DNA from: Dicaeum eximium
Taxonomy: Eukaryota; Chordata; Aves; Passeriformes; Dicaeidae
Length of the DNA stretch: 64,000 nucleotides
Direction of reading: 5' to 3'
Assembly (NCBI GenBank): GCA_013396995.1
Contig: VWZP01005794.1
Coordinates: 423,685 to 487,684, forward strand
Shown: positions 51,901 through 64,000 of the stretch, one piece after another
Numbering within the stretch: position 1 is the stretch's first letter
Layout of the letters: the number at the start of each line of letters is the position of its first letter
Position numbers and translations under genes: made by a program
The notes under the pieces: generated by a model
Database searches by the model: none
The model's input: the letters and a program-made list of their open reading frames with translations, nothing else
Told to the model about the DNA's origin: nothing

Positions 51901-54074
51901 TGTCAGATGCACAGCTGAGAAAATGCAGCTCCAGCTGCTGCTGCCTCCCACCTCGTTCCTCCATCACAGACAACATGTAATTTCCTAAATGGGAAGTCAC
52001 TGGGTGCAGCAGTCATCCTAAGTGCTACTGACTTACAGCTCTGCTCCTCCTGCAAGCAGTGCTTCACTTTTCAGGAGGAGTCTATAAAAACTGGGTCCCT
52101 TTCCCAGGTAGTACCAGCCTGGTTCCCTGTTGTCTAAGCACATCATCCCACTGCCAGCTCGGCAGACTCCTTCCCGGTGACACCCAGGGGATGTGGCACA
52201 GTGCTGGGGGAAGCACAGGCTGCCAGAGGTGTTGGGGCTGTGCCACCACCAGCCCACAGCGAGCCCTGGCTGCAGAGTCCTGCTGGGAAAGGGAGGGCAG
52301 TAGGTCAGGAGCAGTAACATCTTATCCCACCTGCAACACCTGGCTTCTCTTACTGAAAAGTAGTTCAGATACTGTGGTACAGCACTGGACTGTGCTGGGA
52401 ACACAGAACCAACAAGGACATCTGGAAGATATTAATCACTCCCTCCCTCGTTTCCCCTTTGTCTGAGAAGGTCAGCTTATTTGTGCTACAAGTTCTGCAT
52501 GTAAAGGGAGTCCTTTATATTAATTACTCCCTATGTTATAGACTATTTCAGGATGTTTCCTCACAGATTTTTTAGTTTGGTTTTACTGTGAATGAAGAAA
52601 CACTGAATTGCAATGGTAATGGAGGTAGCAGTTAGGATGGTCTCCTGTGAAGCAGAACATCCTAAAATCCCTTCCCTGAGAGAGAGCAACTTGGTATTTG
52701 CGCTTCTGGCCAACTTGAACATCAACTTATCATCTCTTCAGATGTGGGGGTGGACATATTTTCTCCTGATGACATTATATACATTGTATAAAACACTTTC
52801 ATCTTTATTGAGAGAAACACTTCCTCTCTGGACCACTGCTCGGGATGTTTACCCATCAGGTGGAATATCTTCTCAGTGTATATTGCTTTTATATCCAAAT
52901 TGAAACAGCTGGCAAGAAATACTAAATATGTGACTCAATCAGATGTATTAAATCCTTCTCCAGCAATAAGCACAGACTAAGCGGACTCTGTTAAGTTCTC
53001 TGGTTTTTAGTCAGTTGAATAAAAGAGAGGATCATTTTCAGTTTCTTAAAACCACTTCACGTGTCCCTCTAACCCAGTACCCAACAGTATTTTTTGTCTG
53101 GATTAATAATAAATTAATGGATTAATGAGAAAAAAAATCCACGTAGCTATGGACTTCAGCACAATGGCGACTTGGTCAGGGAACATAACTGTCCTGTGTT
53201 AAATGTCAGTCCAAAGTAATTTCTCCCACTTCAGGGATTTCCTGCTAGTCTAGAGAGAAATTTAGCATAAGCATTGCTGGATTTAGGGAATGTTGTTACT
53301 AACCTTAAGTTGCCAGTATACTGCATAAAATTTTTTAATTCTTCTAGAAAATGTAGCATAATGAAATCTGTCAGATTTTTCCAACCTTAATGATTCTCTC
53401 AGTTGTGCATACACCTCCTTTTTTCTGATTCATAGTAGGTAGCTCAACCAAGCTCATGCTTGCTCAAGACTTCACTGAGGAAGATGAAAAGTAGGGAACT
53501 GTCTTTGGGCCATTTTTCTTAATCAGCTGGACTCTGCTTGGCAATGTGTAAGCTTCAGAGAATGCCACATTTACTAAACTATTCAGCACTAATTCCAAAA
53601 CCAATTAATTCAAACAAGGTCACATTGGATGAGGAAGTTTTCAATTAGAGCTCCTACAATTAGTCAGGATGCCTGAGGAATTGCAGGTTTCCCTTCTCCT
53701 GACTTCAAGCTATTTTCAGCTTTCCATTTTCAAATAAAGAGCTATGTAAGGTGAATTTTTGCAGCCCATGTTTGATATTTAGTCACAAAACTCTCATGGT
53801 CAGTGAACTGATTGCATAATCATGTACTTACAAAAATAAATGGATGAGAATATTTCACAGAGAAATTGTACTGTTCCACAGCATGGCTTCCTCTTCAAAC
53901 CCTAAAAGGACTGATTCCCTGGTCGCTATCTGAACACTATAACATTAGTTATTGTTTTGAGGTTTTACTGGTTTTTCAGGGTTTTTTGCCACATATGAGG
54001 ATACCAAAGGTGGGAAAAAGCCATGGTGATACTACATATGACACCCTTCCCATGAGAAAAACATAAGAGTGTCA

Positions 54075-54150
54075 GGACTGCTGAGTTTGGGGAAGAGAAA
54101 GCTCAGAAGCAATTTTATAAATGTGTATAAATATAAAAATTGAGGGGAAA
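54075..54150 (+). repeat. Possible short decayed CR1 remnant
   Basis: The stretch ctgctgagtttggggaagag aaagctcag, followed by a segment reading tttataaatgtgtataaata, resembles the CR1 region around TTCAGCCTGGAGAAGAGAAG GCTCAG...TTATAAATGTATATAAAT. The match is only about 75 bp and imperfect, with no CR1 3' end visible nearby. Confidence 0.45.
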
Positions 54151-57100
54151 AGGCCCTTTAGTTCTTAAAAAAAAAATTATTTATGAGCAACAGATATGTG
54201 ATTTTCTTTTGTTTCCTCAAGTATGAGATACTTCATCCAGGTGGCTGTTTAGATCTTCTTAATCTAATGCACTATGGCTAGGAAAACCCAGCCAAACAGG
54301 GGAAAACTTATGAAGAAACATATCCACAATTTCTGTTCTCTCTATAGAAATAAATGCTCAGTCTGAGAGGATTTTACTGGTATCCATTGCTAAGTAATAG
54401 CTAGCAGTGGAATCCACAAGAGGTATGTTTAAAAACACAAAGCATTGAGTTCAAATAAGATATAGAAGGATTTGTTCTCAATCATAATTTAGTATGTTGA
54501 CTTTCCTTAATTACTGTTGGGGCTCTATGGAATTATCTGACACTCTAACTCTCTGCAGGAGAAACCATCTATCTCTGGGAGCATTTGGGCATCCTGAGTT
54601 AATCCTTTGGTGTTGTGCCAACTTGTGGCCTATACCATGAGAATAAATCTTATCCTAAAAAATTATGAGCCCGGTTCTACACTTGGATATGCACACATAA
54701 CTTTCATTGCTCTGGGTGTATCTGGAGAGCATAATTAGTCTCTAATTTTTTAAACATATTAAAGTTTTGCTGCTATGCTGACACTGCTGTTCAAGAGCAG
54801 CTCTACACGGTAGAAATGGCCCAGGAAGTCACAAGGATGAAGGTGACACAAACACTTAGGTTCAAGGAGTTTGACAAGATGGCCAAGGGGCTGTCACAAC
54901 TGTTCACAACTCTGAGATTCCTGGAGATGGAGTAAGGCTGTGCTAATCAGGGCTGCCTGGCCTCTTCAAGCTGATGAGGCATGAAAGCAGTTGGAGCAGT
55001 AGCCAGGAGCTTTTCATAATTTTCATTCTCCCTGGTGCAGATTATATTCAGAGTCAAAGATAAAAAATGAAGTCACTGCCTTCCATCTATGGTTAGTTAA
55101 AAAAATGTGTAATGAGTGTTTCTCTCTTGCTCCTGCTGTTCTGTGCTTGACAGAATTCCTCCGTAACCCACTGGATTTGCCAGACATCTGGTTCTTTTTT
55201 TATTAAAAAGTACATCTATGCTGCCTCCCCTGGCAGAATTTGGCTTCAAAGCTATTCTGTTCACAGAGTTTTCTCAGCTATGTTTTCTTTATGCTATTAT
55301 ATGGTAAAAATAAAGTGAAAGCAAAATAAAGTAAAAATTTATCAGAAAAATATAACATGCAAGGAAAGTGATTCACTGCTCAGTTTGAACCCTTCTTGAT
55401 GTGGTAGAAGCTGACAGTAGCAGATGTAAATCTCAGCCCAGCTATTTACCCTGGGGTTGCCAGAGGGCTTTGTCTGTGCAGCTGAGGGAAGCACACAGGG
55501 TAGGTGACCCTGGAAGCACCAGCTCATCGTGCTTCCTTGCAGTGAAAAGGAAGGAAGGACCCTGCCTGTGCTTCTCCTCCTGGGTTCCTCTGTGAAAGAA
55601 AATAACCTCTAAGGCGTCTTCTCAGAAGCTCTGCATGTATTCAGTCCTGGTTTTTTGTTGAAGGTATGCATGTCATGAGCTGTAATGATGATTTGTGCAC
55701 TGGAACTACATTCCTTGCCATGCTAGCTGTACAAACATCATTTGATCCATTTTTGCATCAGGAAACTTACTCAGACTCAGATCTACCCTAGAAAGACAAT
55801 CGATAAACCTGATACTTAAAACATACTGGAAAGATTTTTTTCCAGAGCATCAGGGAAAATAAAGACACTAAAATTGGTGACATTCCTAGGGCATAACCTG
55901 ACAGAATTAGCCTTTGACTGGACAGGTTAGTTGAATTGTGTTGGGTTAACCTCCAGGTCAGGTCAACTAATCAGAGATGCTTTTGTGCAATCTAGCTGTC
56001 TAAGTTCCCCTGACAACAAACTCTGATTGGTTCATAGCCAATTGACTGGTACCATTTGAGACATTTCAGACATCTATGCAGGACCTAGAAGAGAATTGCA
56101 TCATTCTAGACAAGAAGGTGTTGTTTAGGGAGGAAGGCTTTGGTACCTGTGTTTTGGTGAGTTTGACTCAGAGTGAATACAGTGTATGGATCCTATTGTG
56201 CACCAACAGAGAATCAACAAACCTCAACCTACACTGAGGTGTTTAATTGTCAATGAATACCACTTTGATAGTTCCTGACAAAGTCTTACTTGCTGTAAGG
56301 CCAGGGTACAGTCTCAGTATATAGTCCATTAAAACATACACCCTGGAAACCACAAATACCAGAGCAATGCCGACAGCACACTACCACTCCTCAAGGGCAT
56401 CTAGAGGACATCCAGAGTTCTGGAAGATACTTAGTTTGAAGTGAGTAACCTACCACTTGGCTTTCTGAGAATGAGAACAGCATATCAAGGACACATTGAC
56501 GAGTCATTAATTTTATATGCATTTCTTCACCTTTGTGGACATTCCTGTGTCCAGAAAAATACATGTATTTCCACTCTCTGTCTCCTTCCCCCAGTCAAAG
56601 AAATCATACAAGTTTCAGTCATAAATGTTCATCTCACATGATACATGTATCTAAAATGTAGGTTTCAAAGGCAATCACCTTAATATCCAATTATAGCCAA
56701 TGGATATATATGTCCTTTATAACTTGTACCCATGATGAAAGAAGTGGTCCTCTGGACATCCCTATTTCTCTCTGTGGTCTATTAAAATAGTCCACAGTGA
56801 TAGCATTGCATTGCTAGCTAACTTCCATTAATCTAAGGCAAAAGTTAAACCTATTCAAATTGCATTATATGATGAAAACTAAGGTTAAATTCAGGTCCCA
56901 CTGTAAACAAGGATAACTGAGAGAGCCATGCTCTGACTTACAAATCTGAGAGATCAAAACACAGCAGCATCATTTTCTACACATAAATATAGGGGTGGGA
57001 GGCTGCAAGGGGCTTTCTTAGCACTGGTTTGGACACTCATACTGACTCTTGGGTAAAATGGTTATTGGATTTGACAACAAAGGGCACTCTGAGTTTGTGT

Positions 57101-58263
57101 ACAGACTTGTAATCTCTGTGGATTAAATTAATTGATTAAAGGTATTAAATTGCATTTGTTTAAAACTATTTAATAATCACTTAAGTTCTTTAATATCAAA
57201 TTATTATCACAATAGAGTGATAAAATTATGCAACATTTCCTTAAGGGTAAGTAAGCAATATGTTTTTCTCATCCTATTAATCTTAAAATTCCTTACTGTA
57301 AATCAAATAAAATTACAAGCTACCCATAGTTACTGTAAGAAAGAGAATAGAAAATAGAAAAAACAAAACCAATTATAAGCCTACATAATATATTCATTAG
57401 GGGGTTTAGGAGGCTGATGGAAAATAATTTAACTGAGTGAAAAGGGTACGTGGGAGTTCGAGAAGAAATTCTACTGAAAGAACATTTTCATTTTTTTTGT
57501 TTTATTTAAATGTGAAAAGAGTAGCACAAGAAGAGTGATTCTGAGTGTTTGGAACTTTTTTTCTCTTCATCTCTTACTGTGCTGATGATATGACAAATGC
57601 AATCTGTATTCCTGAAAAGCCACACATACATTTTGAGAATGAAATATAGTTAAAGGAACATTTTTCCTTCCTGTAACTGAAGAACTGAGATGGTGTTTTT
57701 AATGCAACTTCAGTATTTTAGAGGCACATAGGAACTGTTTCAAAGAGCAGTACAGCTGTCAGCACTTCACTGTGTCATCTACAGGATACTGGTTAGGCTA
57801 TAATTTCTTGCTAATTAACTGATCTAAAATAGAACCTTTTGTAACCAGTCCATCAGCAATCTATGAGGTTTGTGTTGCCCACATCTCTTTTAATTTTAGC
57901 AAAGGCCTACAGTTTCTGATCTTGATGTCTTGTTTGATTTGCATTTCTGTTTTGAGACTAACATTAATTACACTGTCAAAACATATTTATCATTTATATA
58001 ACATCGAGCTGCCTACAGACCTAAGTTTTCTCAATATGGAGGTAACATCTTGCGCACTGATTCACTTGATTATAGTAATTCCTTTTATACATTCCTTCTC
58101 CAGGGAGACTGTAGTGGCTCCAGCTTTTTCCAAATTTACTGGTCACATTTCCTCTTAGCTGTTAGTTTCCTGTACAAAATCAGAGAGATATACAGAACTA
58201 AAAGGATCTACTCTGAATATTGAGACTAGCCTGTTGCACACACAGATTTATTTTCTTTCTTTT

Positions 58264-58317
58264 AAAAACAAAACAAAACAAAACAAAAAACCCTAAAACA
58301 AAAACAAAAAAAAACCC
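58264..58317. repeat. AAAAC-type simple repeat
   Basis: AAAAC units followed by AAAAAC and CCC interruptions form a nearly A/C-only tract with a single T. Composition is similar to the tract at 26540-26628. Confidence 0.92.
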
Positions 58318-59029
58318 TCATTCAGTAATTTTGCCTTACCCTGGTGAATTTTAACTGAGGTTATGTGTCATACTAATGATTTCAGTAGTTTTTAAAAGTG
58401 CTGCACAGATTCTGTTTATCAGAGAGATGTCAAAGACAGATGCTGCTTTAAAAATAGGGTTTTTTATACGTAATTAATTTGGCAGCAGTGTCTCAGTGAT
58501 GAGCTATTTTGAAAAAAGTTGTATATAGGAAGCGCAATTCTTGTCTGTGTCAATAATATGTTAATATAATGGTCCAGATCCTGAAATGATGTGAATTGGG
58601 CAGGTCCCACTGACTTCAGTATCAGCATTTTCAATGGGATTCAGCATGGTCCAATCTAGTGCCTCAAACTGGTCATTTAATCTAAAAAATTACAGAAATA
58701 CAGAAGGTTTGCTTTTCATTCCTGTCTGGAGTTACAAAGATACCTTGGGCAAAGCTGGTACTGGCTGTTATGTAGTAGCTTCAGCAGAAGGGATCAAGCT
58801 GCAGGAAATTAGGTTTCAGTCATTGCTGCAGGCAAATTCCACTCAGATTCACTTTACCATCCAGCTCACAGGGGATGTGGAGCAGGGGAGATGAAGCTCC
58901 CACTTTTCCATTGAACACTGGTGACAAAAGACAGGAGAGGTTATGTATGTCTCAGTGCAAACCAGGGTGTCACAGGAACAGAGCTTTTGGCTGGAGTTCT
59001 TCTCACCCCTTTAGGCATTTCACAGCACC

Positions 59030-59152
59030 ACAGAATCATTAAGGTTGATAAGACCTCCATCATCAACTGAACACCACCATGTCAGCTAAATCAAGTGCCA
59101 GGCCCACTTGTTTCTTGAATACTTCCAGTGACAGTAACTGTCCAAATTAGAT
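59030..59152 (-). repeat. Decayed CR1 LINE 3' fragment
   Basis: The sequence cacagaatcattaaggttga taagacctccatcatcaac, then caccatgtcagctaaatcaa gtgccaggcccac and ttcttgaatacttccagtga cagtaac is a reverse-complement CR1 3' end with accumulated substitutions. The element is on the minus strand, about 120 bp, and looks older than the 39-kb copy. Confidence 0.82.
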
Positions 59153-59735
59153 ATCCTAATTTGAGCTGGCTGTCCTTGGTTGTCTTTATGGTTTACAGAG
59201 AAAAGCATAGGATGATTCATTTCCTGGTAAAATAAGCATCTATAATGAGCAAGAACTGCCCTCAGAATTGCTTATTTTTCTCACAATAATTCTAAAAGTG
59301 ATTGGACAACTAACTTAGACCTGGATGACTGGTTTTTAATCAGTGACTGATGTGAGGTGAGATGGATTCCCATGTATAGTTCCCAAAAACTGTCTTGGAG
59401 GTCTGATGTAATTCACTGTTACTAAAAGACCCTACTTAAAATACTGGCACAGGATAAATGCCACATTTTACCCCCACAGACTATGCCAACATGAGACTAC
59501 CAATTAACTGATTAGGGTGGAACAAATATCCAGGTTTACTTAATCACAAGACATGTAAAATGATCCAACAGGAAAAAAGGTTGCAAAGTTATAGATATAT
59601 AGTTATAGATGCATACTACCCAGACAATGCTTTCAGGTACATAGTTTAAATAAAGTGCAGCCTGACATGTAAACTGTCCTGATAAAAAAATCATCTGGGT
59701 ATAAGCAGTCTTTCCAAAAAAATCTCATAAAAATG

Positions 59736-59805
59736 TCACTGTGATATTTTTGTATCATATATATATATATATATATAAAAATATATATATATATAATCAC
59801 AGTGA
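59736..59805. repeat. AT microsatellite flanked by perfect 10-bp inverted arms
   Basis: TCACTGTGAT at 59736-59745 and its exact reverse complement ATCACAGTGA at 59796-59805 flank two alternating AT runs (about 59755-59776 and 59780-59795). The AT runs are self-complementary, so the whole 70 bp can fold into one long hairpin or extrude as a cruciform. Confidence 0.93.
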
Positions 59806-60569
59806 GATATATATATCACCGTTTCTTACTGTTTAATCTCAAAAGGAAGAAACACGGTCTTTTCACAGATACCCAGATACCCAACCTCGAGACTCTCTCT
59901 CTAATGAGAAGCTCTCTGGTCTCTTTACAGACCAGGATTCATCATGGAGGCCTGAATGAGAAAAGGGAAGAAGCAGAAGGATAGGTTAACAACTAAAGCA
60001 TCTCTCTGATTATGTTAGAGAGAAATTTATTCCGAATTTAATTAAAGGAGTTAACTTAATTAAAACCAAAATTATCTCTTGAATTTCAATCACAGTATGA
60101 CATTGGTAAGTTTTAATGACTACTTTTGTGAGGTTTTAATATCCTTACAATTAAAAAACCCACTCTCAACTGCCTTTAAATGGAGAAACTCTTGAACATG
60201 GAAAGCCCTCAGAATTTACAGGATCTTTTACTACCAGAACAGCAAGCAAAGATGTGGACCTTTCCAGGGAGCAGCAAAGGGAAGGGCTGGGGATGCCTGG
60301 GCTGTATATAACATTTCCCTTGCCTGCCCTGCACTCACATACAGACAATATTTCAATTTAAGTAAAGTGGGTGTGTTAGAAGAGCACTCTGAAGAGCTTG
60401 ATTTACATTCAGGTGCCTGTCTAGGGGCAGCTAATGGAGCAAATCACTCTTTTTTTCTGTGCAGCCTCAGCACATACTGCTTCAGCACTGAAGAGAAAGT
60501 AGAGACCCCAATCATCAGGGTAGGTTTTGAGGTAGTCACTGAGGGCACACATTGAAAATGGCAACCTCA

Positions 60570-60619
60570 GATCCAAACAGACTGATTTACAGATTTACTT
60601 GGATCCAAACAGTCTGATT
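60570..60619. repeat. Imperfect 18-bp direct repeat
   Basis: GATCCAAACAGACTGATT at 60570-60587 recurs at 60602-60619 with one mismatch (A to T at position 12). The 32-bp offset suggests a local duplication. No function is suggested. Confidence 0.85.
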
Positions 60620-63030
60620 CAACCTTTTTCTCATCATTCTAACAGATCCATTTTTCTTGATAAAATACCAGAGGCTACACATGTTAAAACCAAACATTTT
60701 AAAATCTTTTTGTTATAACTGAACTTTAAAGGTAAAACTGATTCAAGAAGGAAACCCTTTACTAATATTTCAGAATTTGAAAAGTGGATTATTTTGTACA
60801 ATTACACTGGCCTGTTTGACACTACAGTCTCCTTTTCATGATGTTTGTAATCAGAGACTGGTGTAGAGGGAAGATGAAAAGAGGCATATATAAAAAGCTG
60901 TGTTCCAACACCCTCTCTTTTAAACAGGGACTTGTATTCTTATATTTGACATCCATGCCTTGCTAGAAAAATCATGAAATAATTATTCTTTTTGTGAGAA
61001 ATAAACTCTTTTAGTGTCTGTGGTTTTTTTTTCTCAAAAGTTCCCTTTGATTTCTTAATGTTCTTTCAATGATCATCATTCTGTGTTTTGAGAAGTAATT
61101 GTTAGACATCCATATGTACATTTTTATTTTAAGAGTAACTCAGAATTTCTAATGACCATGATGGAGAACACTGAAGAGATTTCAGGGCATTTCAAGGACA
61201 GTCATGTTAGCTAGGACTTCCAAAGCCTTTGGCTAAAACAGTATGCACCAAAACACTATTCCAAAAAATGAATACTCTTTTGATACAGGATTAGATTTGA
61301 TTGTTGCCTTTCCTTATGAGAAGGTCTCTTCTTCCTCTTCTGAAATAATTTCAGGGTTGATGTTGACTTTCCCTGTGCAAAGCAGATCTAGCACCAGCCT
61401 GGGCATCTACCCTGTGCTCCTCCTGGTGCTGTGGCTCCTCAGAGGAGCCCTGTGTGCCTTCAGCAACCTGGGACCTCTGCCCCCAGGGCAGCTCCAAGCT
61501 CCCTGCAGAGTAATTATCTTCCTTCTGAATAAACCTCCTTGCAAAACAGAAAATCCAGTTTACTTCTGCCACAGACTTTTCCTTCTATTGATGGTTCTTT
61601 CATGTAAATTTGTCATCCAGCTAACTTTGTGATCTCAGCCTAAATAATGTTATTTTGACTAAGTGCTTAATGATTATATTGATTTGTAAAAACCCCTCAG
61701 GTGATTCTGTCTTGCAAATGGACCAAAAGTGGTGATTTATTAAAAGGCTGCCTTTTGAAAGGTGTTCTGAATGTCACCCACAGCCACTGCTATTTCATCA
61801 AATAGATCACATTTCTCCTGCTGCCTTGTGTCTGTGAAGGTCTATGGCTAACCTGAAGTTATAGCTAAATTTACTTATTTTAGTAATTTTATTTATAGTA
61901 TAAACTTTGTTGACACTGAAATATGGTCAGAATAACTGACTTCTAAGGCTGTATCAGCAGTAACTTTTAGCAAGTTTAGACAAATATAGTGTAGATTAAG
62001 AGGGATATTCTCCTTCCAGATATATCAGTTAAAATGTTGCTTATGAATTATCAGGAAATCTTCCTTGTATTTCTACTGTGTGTATCCAAACTACCAAACT
62101 GCTAGTTCTCCAGTGCTGGAATCATCTTCCTGCTACCCTGCAGTATTGCCATAGTGCCTGATATTCTGGTTGTGACCGATGCTGCCTGGCTGGCATCACA
62201 GAGCACATAAAGAAAAATTAATGTGGTTTACAGAACAAGTAATTTGTAGCCACCTCTGTGCCAAATTCAGCACTGGCAGGCAATCTTGTGTGGGTGAGGG
62301 TCTGGCACTAAAGATATCAATCCTTACAAAACTAATTTGACGTTTTACACTTTTTCCTGACTGGGTGACAAATTAATGCATGTTATGCTGCATTGCTGCT
62401 TTCTCATATCTCCCAAACAATTTATACATGGTTTGCAACATTGTTTAATTTGGCCCACTACTAAGCAGCACAGAACCATTTTGTTTTCTCTCCATTTCTC
62501 TAAATATCCTTCTTGAAAAGAAAATCTAGTGAAGCCAATTGCACATATTTTTGTTGAAGTGGGGCAAGTACCAAAGCAGTTAATACTTTGATTCAAATAG
62601 GAGCCTGAAATACCCATATGGTTTAGAATTAGAACAGTTTTTATCATTTTTGTAATTTTTGATCAATTATTATAAGCTAATAGAGGGAGACAGAATGTAT
62701 GTTTTGAACTTTAAAAAATATTTTTCCCACTTTATTAAATTAGGCAAAAAATAAATTCTGCTTTTTATATCAAGATAGCCTTTGAATACAATTGGAAAGA
62801 AAAGTGTAGCTTCTTTTTCTAGTTTATTCATAAAAAGACATATTTATGTCTTGTGCCATCTACTTTTGTTTTCTTTGCATTTCAAAGCAGCTCTAGATTT
62901 TGCCAACTAATTAACAGCACTGCAGAAGCCTGTTGCTTTTACTTTGCCTGAGGCTCACTGCTCAGCAACAGGATTGGTGACAGAAATATCAGGAATGTTC
63001 AGGATATACACTCTAAAACCACTAAAAAAT

Positions 63031-63063
63031 TAAAGAAATCAGAAAAACTAAAGAAATCAGAAA
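63031..63063. repeat. 15-bp tandem-like direct repeat
   Basis: TAAAGAAATCAGAAA occurs at 63031-63045 and again at 63049-63063, an 18-bp offset. This is a small local duplication in AT-rich intron sequence. Confidence 0.85.
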
Positions 63064-64000
63064 TCTTTGGTCAGCACTAGAAACAGCAGGAGATTATCCT
63101 GGATTGATGTAGATGTGTCCAAACATGGAGCAGGTCTCTGGCATCTGCCCAAGTCCACAATTTGAATCTGTCTGAAGCCATCCTGCTCTGCCCTCCTGGT
63201 GCTGTGCTTTTTCACAGCCCTCCTCATGCTGGGTCTTATCTCCTGCTGTTGTGCTGCCTCTGATGCTCAGCTTGTCTGCACTGAAGACAAGAATTCTCCA
63301 TCCTGGTCTTCTCATTCCCAGTTCAATTTTCATCCCCAGTGCCCTGTGGAGCTATGGGGCGCTGTCCTCAGTCAGTGCTCAGCACCCCAGGACTGCATTG
63401 CCCAGCACCAACCCTCACTGTGGAGCCAGCAAAATCCTTCACAGCTCTGGAGTTTGCAGAATGATGACTAAAAATGGGGAAGATACTAAGCAGTGCTGAG
63501 GAGGTTTTATATGCTTGCTTTGGACTAATAACTACTAAGGCAAATAAAATTTACAGGGTAGAGAACGATGCAAAAGTGAGAGGAGCCCCTATCCATCAGC
63601 ATAAGCAGATGATAAATAAAAAGTTCATTTTTTATTAGGAGTAGGAAATGTTTCTCCCCATACATAATGTGTTGTATTTACGATTGCCAGGACCAAGAAC
63701 TGGACATGATAGAAAAGTGTTATTGTTGATAACAGGACTATTCCCAAATGCCACTATTAATGGAAGCAATTTGCAAGTGACATAAAATTTCATGCTTCAG
63801 ACCTTAAGGCAATACTTATTTATTAGAGATCTAAACCCAAGCATGAACAGTAAACTGTGGATTACTGTTACTTTCTCCTTTAACAAGACCCTAATCTGTT
63901 ATGTAGCTGCCTCTTAAGTCAGCAACACATGCCAAGTTATCCCATTTACTTCACTGGAGCCACTTGAGTGATTAAAGCAAATAGAATTTGGTAGCAAGGT

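Larger units (their letters stand above)
48930..64000 (+). other. DLGAP2: DLGAP2 intron downstream of exon 48710-48929 (incomplete)
   Basis: The stretch starts with the donor GTAAGC. I did not find the next expected exon, which should encode a PPPVPPR-type proline-rich segment, so the intron probably runs past the window end. It contains a GC-richer patch at about 51.6-52.5 kb, an AAAAC tract at 58.26 kb, an AT repeat with flanking inverted arms at 59.74 kb, two weak CR1 remnants and small direct repeats at 60.57 and 63.03 kb. No gene is supported. Confidence 0.85.

Noticed and set aside
51587..52466. Open frames of 137 and 123 codons (-) and 135 codons (+)
   Set aside because: They overlap on opposite strands in a GC-rich intronic patch, with no domain, splice structure or family resemblance.
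61243..61632. 129-codon plus-strand open frame with a leucine-rich stretch resembling a membrane segment
   Set aside because: A GC-rich intronic segment with a competing minus-strand frame. The hydrophobic run comes from CTG/CTC-rich sequence, and no family is recognised.
48930..64000. Next DLGAP2 exon (proline-rich PPPVPPR segment)
   Set aside because: Not seen anywhere downstream of 48930. The intron appears to continue past the window end.
1..64000. CRISPR arrays, tRNA or rRNA genes, bacterial operons, intact endogenous retrovirus
   Set aside because: No spaced direct-repeat array, cloverleaf-type gene, rRNA motif or retroviral coding block was recognised on either strand.

Overview
The window looks like vertebrate, most probably avian, nuclear DNA. 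It is AT-rich and intron-dominated, carries one gene split into widely spaced exons, and holds many 5'-truncated CR1 non-LTR retrotransposon fragments, the dominant LINE of birds and other sauropsids. There is no bacterial, viral or CRISPR content. Bird rather than reptile is an inference from CR1 density and style. I cannot name the species.

The one recognisable gene is DLGAP2 (SAPAP2, disks large-associated protein 2), a postsynaptic-density scaffold protein, on the + strand. Four internal coding exons are visible: 13254-14323, 30148-30359, 45472-45619 and 48710-48929. All have good splice sites and phases that join into one frame of 1,650 nt. The first large exon carries the conserved N-terminal region. 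Each of the other three carries one copy of the short SY-centred repeat that binds the guanylate-kinase domain of PSD-95-type MAGUKs. The 5' coding exon and the 3' half (dynein light chain sites, GKAP homology domain) lie outside the window.

Layout: 1-13253 upstream intron, with a (GAT)n/(TGAGA)n microsatellite near 4.0 kb and a CR1 scrap at 11.0 kb. 14324-30147 is a 15.8-kb intron with a cluster of three CR1 pieces at 24.8-25.7 kb (one inserted into another), an 89-nt A/C-only tract and a possible cryptic exon beside it. 30360-45471 is a 15.1-kb intron with three sense-oriented CR1 copies at 39.0, 42.7 and 43.8 kb. 45620-48709 is a short intron. 48930-64000 is the start of a further intron with simple repeats, two weak CR1 remnants and an AT-rich inverted repeat at 59.7 kb.

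I found no strong evidence for an undescribed system. The most interesting observations are local: a predicted poison-type cryptic exon at 26641-26705, a UG-repeat 3' splice site with an adjacent 26-bp duplication before the second exon, the nested CR1s, and the inverted repeat around an AT microsatellite.
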